From: Oribacterium sp. oral taxon 102
GTDB lineage: Bacteria > Bacillota > Clostridia > Lachnospirales > Lachnospiraceae
Reading direction: 5' to 3'
Assembly: GCF_013394775.1 (NCBI RefSeq)
Contig: NZ_JABXYT010000001.1
Span: forward strand, 1,130,501 to 1,194,500
DNA: 64,000 nucleotides
This document shows, piece by piece, positions 27,220 to 36,342 of this stretch (positions within the stretch are counted from its first letter, which is position 1; each line of letters begins with the position of its first letter). The position numbers and the translations under genes were made by a program. The notes below the pieces were generated by a model, which did no database searches, was not told the DNA's origin, and worked only from the letters and a program-made list of their open reading frames with translations.

Positions 27220-27350
27220 CAGCTATTCGCACTTTCGCGATATTTACATATCGCTTTGTGCGCATACCTGTTGTCCTGTCAAATGACCGAACGCTCGTGC
27301 AAGCAAGCTTGCCTCGTGTCCGTCCGCTTGATAGGGGACTTATACAGTAA
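27137..27350 (+). repeat. Dispersed TAAGTCC-bounded repeat, copy 2, running from the rsmH end into the gap
   Basis: Begins ACGTACATGCCGAAAAC, has TAAGTCC at 27173, several small hairpins (GCTTCG/CGAAGC, GCGATAT/ATATCGC) and ends GGGGACTTATACAGTAA at 27334-27350, like copy 1 at 13262-13368 but with a longer interior. The first 83 bp are translated as the end of RsmH. Confidence 0.75.
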
Positions 27351-27379
27351 GAAGCTGAGAAAGAGAGGAGGAGAGGACT

Positions 27380-27940
27380 ATGGCAAGGAATGCCGCGATG
27401 AGAAGACAGAGCTATGTATCCGGCAGTGCCGTGAGAAGACCGGAGCCATACTGCAGAGCCGGCAGAGAAGGCACGGAGCGGCGTATCAGGAAGCGCGCGC
27501 CGCATCCTGCGACAGCCATGAGGAACCGCGAGGAATGGCGGAAGGAGCAGGAGAGAATCCTGCGGGAGCGGGAGCTCGGCCACCTTGCCCGGCAGGAGCG
27601 GCTCCGGACAAAGGCGGTGAGTCTGGATGCGCCCTTCCTTTTCCTCCTGATTGCGGCTTCGGCTTTCACGCTGTATTTTTCATTCGGCTACATTCAGCTT
27701 AAGACAGAGATGAATTCGAGGATCAGCTCCATTGAGAGGAAGAAGCAGACGCTGGAGCAGCTCCGCGCCGAGAACGATGCCATCCGGAATTCGATCGATA
27801 CCTCTGTGGATCCGAATGAGATTTATCGTATCGCGACGCAGGAGCTGGGAATGGTCTATGCCGGGGAGAAGCAGGTCATTACCTATGATAAGACAGAAAG
27901 CGAGTATGTAAGACAGTATGAAAGCATCCCCAGATACTGA
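27380..27940 (+). CDS. ftsL: FtsL-like cell division protein
   Basis: 186 residues. A long basic cytoplasmic N-terminus (about 75 residues rich in Arg), one membrane helix at about 80-100 (FLFLLIAASAFTLYFSFGYI), then a short extracellular leucine-zipper-like coiled coil (SRISSIERKKQTLEQLRAENDAIRNSI). This layout and the place between rsmH and the transpeptidase gene identify an FtsL-type scaffold of the FtsQLB complex; sequence identity in this family is low. ATG 27380 follows AGAGGAGGAGAGG. Overlaps the next gene by 23 bp. Confidence 0.75.
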   Translation: MARNAAMRRQSYVSGSAVRRPEPYCRAGREGTERRIRKRAPHPATAMRNREEWRKEQERILRERELGHLARQERLRTKAVSLDAPFLFLLIAASAFTLYFSFGYIQLKTEMNSRISSIERKKQTLEQLRAENDAIRNSIDTSVDPNEIYRIATQELGMVYAGEKQVITYDKTESEYVRQYESIPRY

Positions 27941-30164
27941 GAGGAACAGACGCCGGCGGACGAAGATCCTGCCGACGTATATGCAGGTGAAGCTAGCGAT
28001 CACACTATCCGTGTTTCTGCTAGCTTTTCTTGCCCTTATCTATGTGATCTACCGGCAGATCCGGCAGAACAATGAGGAATACAACAGGATCGTGCTCTCG
28101 CAGCGGCAGGCATCCTATGATTCTCGGACGATTCCCTTTCGTCGCGGCAATATCATGGATCGGAACGGGACGCTGCTCGCGACCAGCCAGAAGGTCTACA
28201 ACCTGATTCTGGACCCGAAGCTCATCCTATCGGGAAAGGAGCAGCGCTACCTCGATGCGACGGTACGGGCGCTGGAGGAATACTTCCAGTATGACGCGGT
28301 GGAGATCCGGACGCTCCTCACGGAGAAGAGCGGCAAGTCCTATCTGAAATATCGGAAGGAGCTGGGCTATGATGAGAAGGCGGGCTTCGAGCAGTATCAG
28401 AAGGACAAGAATCGGGAATACTACAGGGCGGGCAGCAAGGAACGGATCAGGGGCGTCTGGTTCGAGGAGGAGTACAAGCGGAATTATCCCTATGGCAGTC
28501 TGGCGAGCAGTATCATAGGCTTCGCGAACGGAGATGGCACACAGGGGAACGGCGGGGTGGAGCAGTTCTACAATTCCACGCTGATCGGAACAAACGGACG
28601 AGAGTACGGCTATCTCGACGCAGACACGAAGCTGCAGTCCGTCATCAAGGAGGCAGCGGACGGCAACAATATCGTCACGACCATCAATTATAATATTCAG
28701 TCCTCCGTGGAGAAGTATCTGAACGAGTGGCAGAAAAATGATATTGGCTCGAAGGTGGCGGCAGTGATCGTGATGGATCCGAAGACCGCGGAGGTGCTGG
28801 CGATGGCGAGCACGAACCAATATGACCTGAATGATCCCCGCGCGCTGGATCCGGCGGTCTATACTGATGCGGTACTGCTGGAGCTCGGGAAAAAGGAGGC
28901 AGTCGGCGTCTACCGGAGAGAGCATCCGGAGCAGCCGGCAATCACAGAGGAGCAGGCGGCCGGCTATTATACCAGGGACGAGCTCCTTTCCTACGGGCAG
29001 CAGGTGGCATGGAATCAGATCTGGAGAAATGTTGCTGTGAGCGATACCTATGAGCCCGGCTCCACGGCGAAGCCCTTCACCATCGCCGGCGCGCTGGAGG
29101 AGGGGGCGATTACGCCGAAAACGACCTTCGAATGCAAGGGCTATATCGAGCTGAATGACGGAATGCATACCTGGCGGATCCGCTGTAATAACCGGGAGGG
29201 ACACGGGGTTCTCGACGCGGAGCATGCGATCATGCGCTCCTGCAATGTTTACATGATGCAGACAGCATTTCTGGAGGGTGCAGAGAACTTCATCAAATAC
29301 CAGCACATCTTCGGCTTCGGAGAGAAAACCGGCATCGATCTGCCTGCGGAGGCAGATACCTCGGAGCTGATCTACAATGCGGACAGCATCGGCAGGACAG
29401 CGCTGGCGACCAATTCCTTCGGGCAGAACTTCAATGTGACGATGATACAGATGGCGGCGGCATACTGCAGCATACTGAACGGCGGCTCCTATTACCGTCC
29501 GCATGTTGTGAAGCAGATCCAGAATGCACAGGGAAATGTCATAGAGGATATCAAGCCGGAGCTTCTGCGGGTCACCGCCTCGAAGGAAACCTGCGCGTTT
29601 CTGAGAGAGGCGATGTTCCAGACGGTAGAGTCAGGAACCGGCAAGCTGGGACAGATCAAGGGCTATCATGTCGGAGGGAAGACCGGTACGGCGCAGAAGC
29701 TGCCGAGAGCGGCGAAAAACTATCTCGTATCCTTTGCAGGCTTCGCGCCGATTGAGGATCCGCAGCTTTTGGTCTATGTGATCGTGGATACGCCGAATCT
29801 CGAGGGAGAGGCGCAGGCATCTGCATCCTTTGCGACGAAGCTGGAGCAGAAGATCATGAACGAAGCGCTGCAGTTCCTGAATGTGACGCCGCAGGGTGAC
29901 ACAGATCCGGAGGATTCCATCAATAAGAATCTCTCCGCGCAGCAGGAGGGGATCGTACAGGAGAGCCGAAGTACACAGACGGCGGAGAACGGAGATACGG
30001 CAGAGAGCGCTGCCGGGATCGGTGACGGCGAAGCATTGGAAAGCAGTGTGCCGGAGACCGGTGAACCGGAGACGGACGAGCGAATCTCCGACGGGGAGGA
30101 GTCCGGGCTTCCGGATGCCGTACCCGGGGAGGACGAGAGCAGTGTATCGACAGATCGGGAATAG
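27918..30164 (+). CDS. Penicillin-binding transpeptidase (FtsI/SpoVD family)
   Basis: 748 residues. Short cytoplasmic start, membrane helix at about 27-48, PBP dimerisation domain with RRGNIMDRNGTLLA, and a transpeptidase domain whose active-site motifs are complete: S382-T-A-K, S441-C-N and K588-T-G. It cross-links septal peptidoglycan. There are no PASTA domains; instead a Ser/Glu-rich low-complexity tail of about 100 residues follows the catalytic domain. The tail end encodes CAGATCGGGAATAGAAG, repeated 37 bp later. ATG 27918 lies within ftsL. Either the vegetative PBP2B or the sporulation SpoVD branch is possible. Confidence 0.9.
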   Translation: MKASPDTERNRRRRTKILPTYMQVKLAITLSVFLLAFLALIYVIYRQIRQNNEEYNRIVLSQRQASYDSRTIPFRRGNIMDRNGTLLATSQKVYNLILDPKLILSGKEQRYLDATVRALEEYFQYDAVEIRTLLTEKSGKSYLKYRKELGYDEKAGFEQYQKDKNREYYRAGSKERIRGVWFEEEYKRNYPYGSLASSIIGFANGDGTQGNGGVEQFYNSTLIGTNGREYGYLDADTKLQSVIKEAADGNNIVTTINYNIQSSVEKYLNEWQKNDIGSKVAAVIVMDPKTAEVLAMASTNQYDLNDPRALDPAVYTDAVLLELGKKEAVGVYRREHPEQPAITEEQAAGYYTRDELLSYGQQVAWNQIWRNVAVSDTYEPGSTAKPFTIAGALEEGAITPKTTFECKGYIELNDGMHTWRIRCNNREGHGVLDAEHAIMRSCNVYMMQTAFLEGAENFIKYQHIFGFGEKTGIDLPAEADTSELIYNADSIGRTALATNSFGQNFNVTMIQMAAAYCSILNGGSYYRPHVVKQIQNAQGNVIEDIKPELLRVTASKETCAFLREAMFQTVESGTGKLGQIKGYHVGGKTGTAQKLPRAAKNYLVSFAGFAPIEDPQLLVYVIVDTPNLEGEAQASASFATKLEQKIMNEALQFLNVTPQGDTDPEDSINKNLSAQQEGIVQESRSTQTAENGDTAESAAGIGDGEALESSVPETGEPETDERISDGEESGLPDAVPGEDESSVSTDRE

Positions 30165-30212
30165 AAGAATAGATTGAGGTACACCAACAGATCGGGAATG
30201 GAAGAATAGATT
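30151..30212 (+). repeat. 25-bp direct repeat at the end of the transpeptidase gene
   Basis: CAGATCGGGAATAGAAGAAT (30151-30170, extending to 30175) recurs with one change at 30188-30212, offset 37 bp. The first unit spans the stop codon, the second lies before the mraY ribosome site. Likely a small tandem duplication. Confidence 0.7.
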
Positions 30213-30227
30213 TAAGAAGGCGGAGAA

Positions 30228-31223
30228 ATGAATTTTACATTGTTTTTACTGAATATTTTCGGGGCATTTTCCCTCATGCTGCTCCTCATGCCGCGGCTGA
30301 TCCCGGAGCTTCGGAAGCTTAAGTTCGGACAGGAGGTTCGGGACGACGGACCACAGTCCCATCTGAAGAAGCAGGGAACGCCGACGATGGGCGGTATCGG
30401 CTTCGTTTCGGTCATACTGCTCTGCGGTATCGTCATGCTGCTGCTCCTCCGGAGGAATCCGAGGGAGTCGAAGCTCCTGCCGGTGCTGCTGCTTACGGTG
30501 GGCTTCGCAGCGGTCGGCTTCCTCGACGATTACCTGAAGGTGGTGAAGCATCAGTCGGAGGGCTTCAAGCCGAAGCAGAAGTTTGCCTGTCAGCTGCTGC
30601 TCACGCTGCTGTTTATCGGCAGTCTTTCTTTCTCCGAGGACTTTTCGACGCGGATGCCGGTTCCCTTCCTCTCCATGGAGCTGGAGCTCGGCTGGTTCTA
30701 TGTGCCGGCGGTGCTTTTCATCGTAACGGCGACAGACAACGGCGCGAATTTCACGGATGGCGTGGATGGACTCTGTGCTTCAGTGACGGCGGTTCTCGCG
30801 CTTTTCCTCGCGGCGGTTTCCTTTGCCTTTTCCGATGGAGAGCTGGCGCTTCCTGCTGGCGCCGTGTTTGGCGCGCTTCTGGGATTTCTTTGGTTTAATG
30901 CGAACCCGGCGAAGGTCTTCATGGGAGATACCGGAAGTCTTGCGCTCGGCGGCTTCGTCGCGGCAACGGCGTTGGAGTTGAATATCGCGCTGTTTATCCC
31001 GATCTTTGCGTTCATTTATCTCATCGAGGTTGTTTCCGTCATTTTACAGGTGGGGTATTTCAAGGCAACACATGGAAAACGGATATTCCGGATGGCGCCG
31101 ATTCATCATCACTTCGAGCTGGGAGGCTGGTCGGAGACGAGGGTCGTAACGAACTTTACGATTGTGACGATCCTGCTCTGCCTTCTGAGCTTCGGGGTGC
31201 TGTGGGCGTCGAAAATGGCATGA
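30228..31223 (+). CDS. mraY: Phospho-N-acetylmuramoyl-pentapeptide-transferase
   Basis: 331 residues, about ten membrane helices. Transfers phospho-MurNAc-pentapeptide to undecaprenyl phosphate, giving lipid I. Signature motifs: GTPTMGGIGF near residue 45, DDYLKV, TDGVDGL and the Mg2+-binding NPAKVFMGDTGSLALGG, plus PIHHHFEL near the C-terminus. ATG 30228 follows AAGAAGGCGGAGAA. murF, usually next to it, is absent. Confidence 0.96.
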   Translation: MNFTLFLLNIFGAFSLMLLLMPRLIPELRKLKFGQEVRDDGPQSHLKKQGTPTMGGIGFVSVILLCGIVMLLLLRRNPRESKLLPVLLLTVGFAAVGFLDDYLKVVKHQSEGFKPKQKFACQLLLTLLFIGSLSFSEDFSTRMPVPFLSMELELGWFYVPAVLFIVTATDNGANFTDGVDGLCASVTAVLALFLAAVSFAFSDGELALPAGAVFGALLGFLWFNANPAKVFMGDTGSLALGGFVAATALELNIALFIPIFAFIYLIEVVSVILQVGYFKATHGKRIFRMAPIHHHFELGGWSETRVVTNFTIVTILLCLLSFGVLWASKMA

Positions 31224-31352
31224 GATACGGCGGGACATTCTGCAACGGTTCAGGTAATTCATGAGGAGCTGCATACCCGAAGCGCCGAAACATTCTGATT
31301 GCGGCGGAAATTTCGGCGCGGGCATTGCAGCGGAAGGAACAGGTGAAGGGGT

Positions 31353-32708
31353 ATGGATAGGGAAAAGGTGCTGGTGCTGGGAACGGGGAAGAGCGGGATC
31401 GCGTCCGCGAAGCAGATTCTGAGTCTCGGCGGACAGGTGCTGCTGTACGATTCGGATGAAAAGCTGGACAGGCAGAAGCTGCGCGCTGTCTTCAGGAAGA
31501 AGGACAAGGTCACGATCCTGACCGGAGAGCTCACACCGAGGGATCTGGTATCAGTGGATCTCGCGGTGATCAGTCCGGGGATCTCACTGGAGCAGCCCTT
31601 CGTGAAGCGGATCGACGCGGCGCAGATCCCGATCTGGGGAGAGATCGAGCTCGCCTACCAGTCCAGCAAGGGCAAGCTCTGCGCGGTCACCGGAACGAAT
31701 GGCAAGACGACGACGGTTTCCCTTATCGGTGCGATACTGCGCTCCTTCTACAGCGACGTCCATGTAGCGGGCAATATCGGAAACCCATTCACCGCGGAGG
31801 CGCTGGAGACGGAGGAGAGCTCCCGGACAGTGCTGGAGGTCAGCTCCTTCCAGCTCGAGACGATCATGGACTTCCGCCCCGATGTCGCGGCGATTACGAA
31901 CATCACGCCGGATCATCTGGATCGCCACAAGACGATGAAGAACTATATCCGCGTGAAGGAATCCATCGCTATGAACCAGACGGAGGAGGATGTGCTGGTG
32001 CTGAACTACGAGGATGCGGAGCTTCGGAAGTTCGGAAAGAGGAAGGAGCTGAAGCCGAAACTGCTCTGGTTTTCCAGTCAAAGAGAGCTTCGGGAGGGCT
32101 TCTATCTGAAAAAGGACGAGATTCATTTCCGCACGGAGGAGGGAGACGAGACGCTTCTCAATGTGCGGGAGCTTTCACTGCTCGGAAAGCATAACTATGA
32201 AAATGTGATGTGCGCCATGGCAGTTTCGTACAGCATGGGCGTGCCGATGGAGAAGATCGTGGAGAGCTGCCGGCGTTTCCAGCCGGTGGAGCATCGGATC
32301 GAGTTCGTCCGCGAGCGCTCCGGCGTCCGCTACTACAATGATTCGAAGGGCACCAATGTGGACGCTGCGATTCAGGCGCTCCGCGCGATGCCGGGACCGG
32401 TGCTCCTGATCGGCGGCGGCTACGACAAGCACGTTCTGTTTGATGACTGGGTCAAGGAGTTTTCCGGCAGAGTGAAGTATCTCGTGCTGATCGGACAGAC
32501 ACGGAGTCAGATCGCAGAGACGGCGAAGAAGTACGGCTTTCATAATATCATGTTCGCGGAGGATATGGACGAGGCGGTACGGGACTGCGCGGCGTATGCC
32601 GACAGGGGTGACTATGTGCTCCTCAGTCCGGCGTGTGCGAGCTGGGGGATGTTCGAGAACTACGAGCAGCGGGGACAGGTCTTCAAGGACTGCGTCAACG
32701 CATTGTAA
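31353..32708 (+). CDS. murD: UDP-N-acetylmuramoylalanine--D-glutamate ligase
   Basis: 451 residues. Adds D-Glu to UDP-MurNAc-L-Ala in the cytoplasm. Rossmann-like N-domain (VLVLGTGKSGIASAKQIL), ATP loop AVTGTNGKTTTVSLIG at about 114-129, central HRIEFV...YNDSKGTNVDAA and a C-terminal domain. ATG 31353 follows AAGGAACAGGTGAAGGGGT. The 129-bp gap after mraY has no terminator. murE, murF, murC and murG are not in this cluster. Confidence 0.96.
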   Translation: MDREKVLVLGTGKSGIASAKQILSLGGQVLLYDSDEKLDRQKLRAVFRKKDKVTILTGELTPRDLVSVDLAVISPGISLEQPFVKRIDAAQIPIWGEIELAYQSSKGKLCAVTGTNGKTTTVSLIGAILRSFYSDVHVAGNIGNPFTAEALETEESSRTVLEVSSFQLETIMDFRPDVAAITNITPDHLDRHKTMKNYIRVKESIAMNQTEEDVLVLNYEDAELRKFGKRKELKPKLLWFSSQRELREGFYLKKDEIHFRTEEGDETLLNVRELSLLGKHNYENVMCAMAVSYSMGVPMEKIVESCRRFQPVEHRIEFVRERSGVRYYNDSKGTNVDAAIQALRAMPGPVLLIGGGYDKHVLFDDWVKEFSGRVKYLVLIGQTRSQIAETAKKYGFHNIMFAEDMDEAVRDCAAYADRGDYVLLSPACASWGMFENYEQRGQVFKDCVNAL

Positions 32709-32755
32709 AGCGAAGAAATCGGTGTGTTCTGAAAGCCGGGGAAGGGGAAACGGAA

Positions 32756-33931
32756 TTGGAAAAGAAGAAAAAAATGAAGCATTTCTATGACTATAGTCTG
32801 CTGTTTTCGGTCCTGTTTCTCACCGGCTTCGGGCTGGTTATGATGTATTCGGCGTCCGGCTACGCTGCACAGAGCAAGTGGTCGGATGCCATGTACTTTT
32901 TCAAACGGCAGGCGGTCTTTGCCGGAGCGGGGATTGTGGGGATGCTGTTTTTTTCCCGCTTTATCGATTATCATCTCCTGACGGTGGTGAATCTTCCGTT
33001 TTACCTTGTTTCTCTTCTTTTACTGTTTCTGACCTTCCTGATCGGCGTCGCCTCGCATGGCTCGGCACGCTGGCTGAACATCGGCGGAATCGGCTTTCAG
33101 CCCTCGGAGCTGATGAAGATCGCGGTGATCCTCATGATCGCGGTGCAGATCACGCATTTCGGCTACCGCATCAATGAGACGCAGTATGCGGCGCAGGTGC
33201 TGCTGCTCGGGCTCCTCCCTATGGTGCTGGTCGCGAAGACCAATCTCTCGACCGGCATTATCATCGGCGGAATCACGGTCATTATGCTCTTCATTGCTGT
33301 GAAGAACTATCTGCATTTCCTCCTGCTCGGCGGGGCGGCAGGCGCGATTTATATCTTTGCCTACCCGCTTGCACGCTTTCTCGAGAAAATCCACGTGCTG
33401 CAGGGCTACCAGATCCGGCGGATTCTGGCATGGAAGGATCCGGGGAGCTATGCGGACGAGACCTTCCAGACATTGCAGGGGCTGTATGCTATCGGCTCCG
33501 GCGGGATTTTCGGGAAGGGACTCGGGGAGTCGATCCAGAAGTTCCTGATGCCGGAGGCACAGAACGATATGATTTTCACGATCATCTGCGAGGAGCTGGG
33601 GCTTTTCGGCGCCGTCTCTCTGATGCTGATCTATGCCTTCATTATCTATCGGATGTTCGACATTGCGAGGAACGCGCGAGATCTCTTCGGCTCCATGCTG
33701 GTGATCGGTGTGATGTGCCACGTTTCTTTGCAGGCGATCCTGAATATCGCAGTGGCGACGAATGCCATCCCGAATACGGGGATCACGCTGCCGTTCATCA
33801 GCTATGGCGGCACCTCGCTGCTGCTCCTGATGGGGGAAATCGGCATTGTACTCTCTGTTTCACGTCAGATCGAGCTGGAGCCGGAGAGCGTGAAAGGAGC
33901 GGAGAGAGAGGCAGGGAGCGCGAAGCGCTGA
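32756..33931 (+). CDS. ftsW: Peptidoglycan glycosyltransferase FtsW (SEDS family)
   Basis: About 392 residues with around ten membrane helices. SEDS glycosyltransferase that polymerises lipid II at the septum with the cognate transpeptidase. Motifs: GLVMMYSAS near the N-terminus, SHGSARWLNIGGIGFQPSEL, KTNLSTGIIIG, GEELG-type EELGLFGA, and ATNAIPNTGITLPFISYGGTS. Start is either TTG 32756 (after GGGGAAGGGGAAA) or ATG 32774; I chose TTG for its ribosome site. Confidence 0.92.
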   Translation: MEKKKKMKHFYDYSLLFSVLFLTGFGLVMMYSASGYAAQSKWSDAMYFFKRQAVFAGAGIVGMLFFSRFIDYHLLTVVNLPFYLVSLLLLFLTFLIGVASHGSARWLNIGGIGFQPSELMKIAVILMIAVQITHFGYRINETQYAAQVLLLGLLPMVLVAKTNLSTGIIIGGITVIMLFIAVKNYLHFLLLGGAAGAIYIFAYPLARFLEKIHVLQGYQIRRILAWKDPGSYADETFQTLQGLYAIGSGGIFGKGLGESIQKFLMPEAQNDMIFTIICEELGLFGAVSLMLIYAFIIYRMFDIARNARDLFGSMLVIGVMCHVSLQAILNIAVATNAIPNTGITLPFISYGGTSLLLLMGEIGIVLSVSRQIELEPESVKGAEREAGSAKR

Positions 33932-33951
33932 CGCAGGAGAGGAGATGGAAG

Positions 33952-34686
33952 ATGCCGGGACATCCGAAAAAAAATGAACTGCGGCATGTTCTCCGCATGG
34001 CAATGCTGCTGATCCTGCTGCTCACGGGATTGATTCTCGCAACAGCGCGTTTCCGGAGCTTCGAGGTGCTGGGGAATGCGCATTATACGAAGGAAGAGCT
34101 GGTAGAGATGATCTTCTCCGAGCCGTGGGACACGAATTCCTTTTATCAGTTTGTGAAGGAGCATACGAGGGAGCATAAGCAGCTCCCGTTCGTAGAGAAG
34201 TACGAGCTGCATTGGAAGGGGCCTCTCCGTATGGAAATCATTGTCTACGAGAAGAAGGTTATCGGCTATGTGGACTATATGTCGAGCTGCATGTACTTCG
34301 ACAAGGACGGCATCGTTGTGGAATCGACCGGAGAAAGGCTTGCGGGTGTGCCGGAGATCGACGGGCTGCAGTTCGGCTCCATCGTGCTCTTCCGGCCTCT
34401 GCCGGTGGAGAATGAAACGGTATTCAACGATATCCTGAATCTGACCGGTGCGCTCTCTCTGCATGCGATCCCCTGCGAGCATATTCATTATGACAGGCTC
34501 CTGAACGCGGAGCTCACGGTGGGGGAGCTCACGGTGGAGCTGGGGCAGAACAAAAATATGGAAATGAAGATCTCCACCCTCGCGGATATCCTGCCGAAGC
34601 TCGATGGCAGGAAGGGCAGTCTGGATCTCTCTACCTATATAGAAGACAGGGAGAGAGAGTCCTATATCTTTAAGGAAAGTCAGTGA
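33952..34686 (+). CDS. FtsQ/DivIB-type cell division protein
   Basis: 244 residues. Basic cytoplasmic start, membrane helix at about 14-33 (MAMLLILLLTGLILATARF), a POTRA domain (FEVLGNAHYTKEELVEMIF) and a beta domain. It forms the extracellular hub of the FtsQLB complex. ATG 33952 follows AGGAGAGGAGATGGAAG; it lies between ftsW and ftsZ, the usual DivIB place. ftsA and sepF are not in the cluster. Confidence 0.85.
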   Translation: MPGHPKKNELRHVLRMAMLLILLLTGLILATARFRSFEVLGNAHYTKEELVEMIFSEPWDTNSFYQFVKEHTREHKQLPFVEKYELHWKGPLRMEIIVYEKKVIGYVDYMSSCMYFDKDGIVVESTGERLAGVPEIDGLQFGSIVLFRPLPVENETVFNDILNLTGALSLHAIPCEHIHYDRLLNAELTVGELTVELGQNKNMEMKISTLADILPKLDGRKGSLDLSTYIEDRERESYIFKESQ

Positions 34687-34694
34687 GGAAACGC

Positions 34695-34723
34695 TTGCTA
34701 TTTTCAGGGTTTCCTAGTATAGT
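34695..34723 (+). promoter_or_regulatory. ftsZ promoter
   Basis: TTGCTA (34695-34700), 17 bp, TATAGT (34718-34723), in the 109-bp gap after ftsQ. It would allow ftsZ expression independent of the upstream cluster. Confidence 0.65.
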
Positions 34724-34795
34724 ATTGCCGTATGTAGTCAAAAATCGAGGAGATTCTATTGCAAGATAGTTCGGATAGAATTCAAGGAGGAAGAG

Positions 34796-36025
34796 ATGCT
34801 GGAAATTAAACTTCCTGAGTCAGAGGCTGCCGCGAAGATTATCGTCGTAGGCGTAGGTGGCGCAGGCAACAACGCGGTCAATCGGATGGTCGACGAGGGC
34901 ATTGCCGGCGTTGAGTTCATTGGTGTAAATACAGATAGACAGGCACTGCAGTTCAGCAAGGCTCCGAATACGATGCAGATCGGGGAGAAGCTGACGAAGG
35001 GCTTAGGCTGCGGCGGCAGGCCGGAGATGGGGACGAAGGCGGCAGAGGAGAGCGCAGAGGATCTGAGTGCAGCGCTGCAGGGCGCGGATATGGTATTCGT
35101 AACCTGCGGCATGGGCGGCGGAACGGGTACCGGTGCGGCTCCCGTCATCGCCAAGGTGGCGAAGGATATGGGGATTCTGACGGTCGGCGTCGTGACGAAG
35201 CCGTTCCGCTTCGAGGCGCGGCAGAGGATGGCGAATGCGATGCGCGGCATCGAGACGCTGAAGGATGCCGTAGATACGTTGATCGTGATCCCGAACGACA
35301 GACTCCTCGAGATCGTAGACCGCCGGACGACGATGCCGGACGCACTGAAGAAGGCGGATGAGGTGCTCCAGCAGGCGGTGCAGGGCATCACAGACCTGAT
35401 CAATGTGCCGGGGCTCATCAATCTCGATTTTGCGGATGTCTCCTCTGTGATGAAGGACAAGGGCATCGCCCACGTCGGCATCGGCAAGGCGAAGGGCGAC
35501 GAGAAGGCGATCGAGGCGGTGAAGGAGGCGATTTCCTCTCCGCTTCTGGAGACCACGATCGAGGGCGCGAGCGACGTCATCATCAATATTTCCGGCGATA
35601 TCAGCCTGATCGAGGCGAATGAAGCCGCTTCCTATGTGGAGGAGCTCGCCGGTGAGAACGCGAACATTATCTTCGGCGCGATGTATGACGAGAACGCACA
35701 GGACGAGGCGACCATTACGGTGATTGCGACAGGCATCCGGGAGGGAGGCGCTGCGGCAGAGACGCAGAAGGCGGCAGCGGAGGCTCCGGCACAGAGAGTG
35801 CCGTCGAGCGTGCCGAACTTCCTCGGGACGAATCCGGTGCTGAATTTCGAGAGACCGACCGTTCCGATGGCGCAGTCCGTACAGCAGCAGGCAGCACCGG
35901 GAGTGAATCCTGCGTTCCCGCAGGAGCCGCAGAGCCCGAGCACGTCACAGCCCAGTGTGTCGAGACCGCAGACGACCAAGGAGATGTCTATCAACATCCC
36001 GGACTTCCTTCGGAACAGACGTTGA
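34796..36025 (+). CDS. ftsZ: Cell division protein FtsZ
   Basis: 409 residues. Tubulin-like GTPase that assembles the Z ring. GTP-binding [13 protein letters not shown] near residues 19-31, tubulin signature [13 protein letters not shown] near 104-116, T7 loop NLDFADV, a Pro/Gln/Ser-rich linker at about 320-395, and the conserved C-terminal peptide ending [11 protein letters not shown] that binds FtsA/SepF. ATG 34796 follows AAGGAGGAAGAG. It has its own promoter and is followed by a terminator. Confidence 0.97.
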   Translation: MLEIKLPESEAAAKIIVVGVGGAGNNAVNRMVDEGIAGVEFIGVNTDRQALQFSKAPNTMQIGEKLTKGLGCGGRPEMGTKAAEESAEDLSAALQGADMVFVTCGMGGGTGTGAAPVIAKVAKDMGILTVGVVTKPFRFEARQRMANAMRGIETLKDAVDTLIVIPNDRLLEIVDRRTTMPDALKKADEVLQQAVQGITDLINVPGLINLDFADVSSVMKDKGIAHVGIGKAKGDEKAIEAVKEAISSPLLETTIEGASDVIINISGDISLIEANEAASYVEELAGENANIIFGAMYDENAQDEATITVIATGIREGGAAAETQKAAAEAPAQRVPSSVPNFLGTNPVLNFERPTVPMAQSVQQQAAPGVNPAFPQEPQSPSTSQPSVSRPQTTKEMSINIPDFLRNRR

Positions 36026-36168
36026 GCCGTACCCTCGGAAAGCAGGGACGTGATGGAGAGCTCCATCAGGATTCAGGGAGGCGCTGAGGAAAGCGGAGGA
36101 GCTGCGTGCCGTGCCAACAGGCGCGCGGCAGGAATCCCGTCGGCGTTATTTCAGTATGATAAAGCAGG

Positions 36169-36197
36169 GGCTATGTCTGTACAGACATAGCCTTTTT
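36169..36197 (+). terminator. Terminator at the end of the division cluster
   Basis: Perfect palindrome GGCTATGTCT/AGACATAGCC around GTAC, followed by TTTTT. The remainder of the gap 36026-36342 shows no gene or repeat that I can support. Confidence 0.9.
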
Positions 36198-36342
36198 GTC
36201 CGCCTGAGGCTTTGGCGCGGTTTGTGGTATTCGGAAGACGATTCCGAGGACTTCGCCGCAGAGACAGGGGCAGGGTTCTGACCTGTCTCCGAAACACAGC
36301 TTGCAGGCTCCCCGGCGCGCCGGAAAACAGGCAGGAGGGTAA

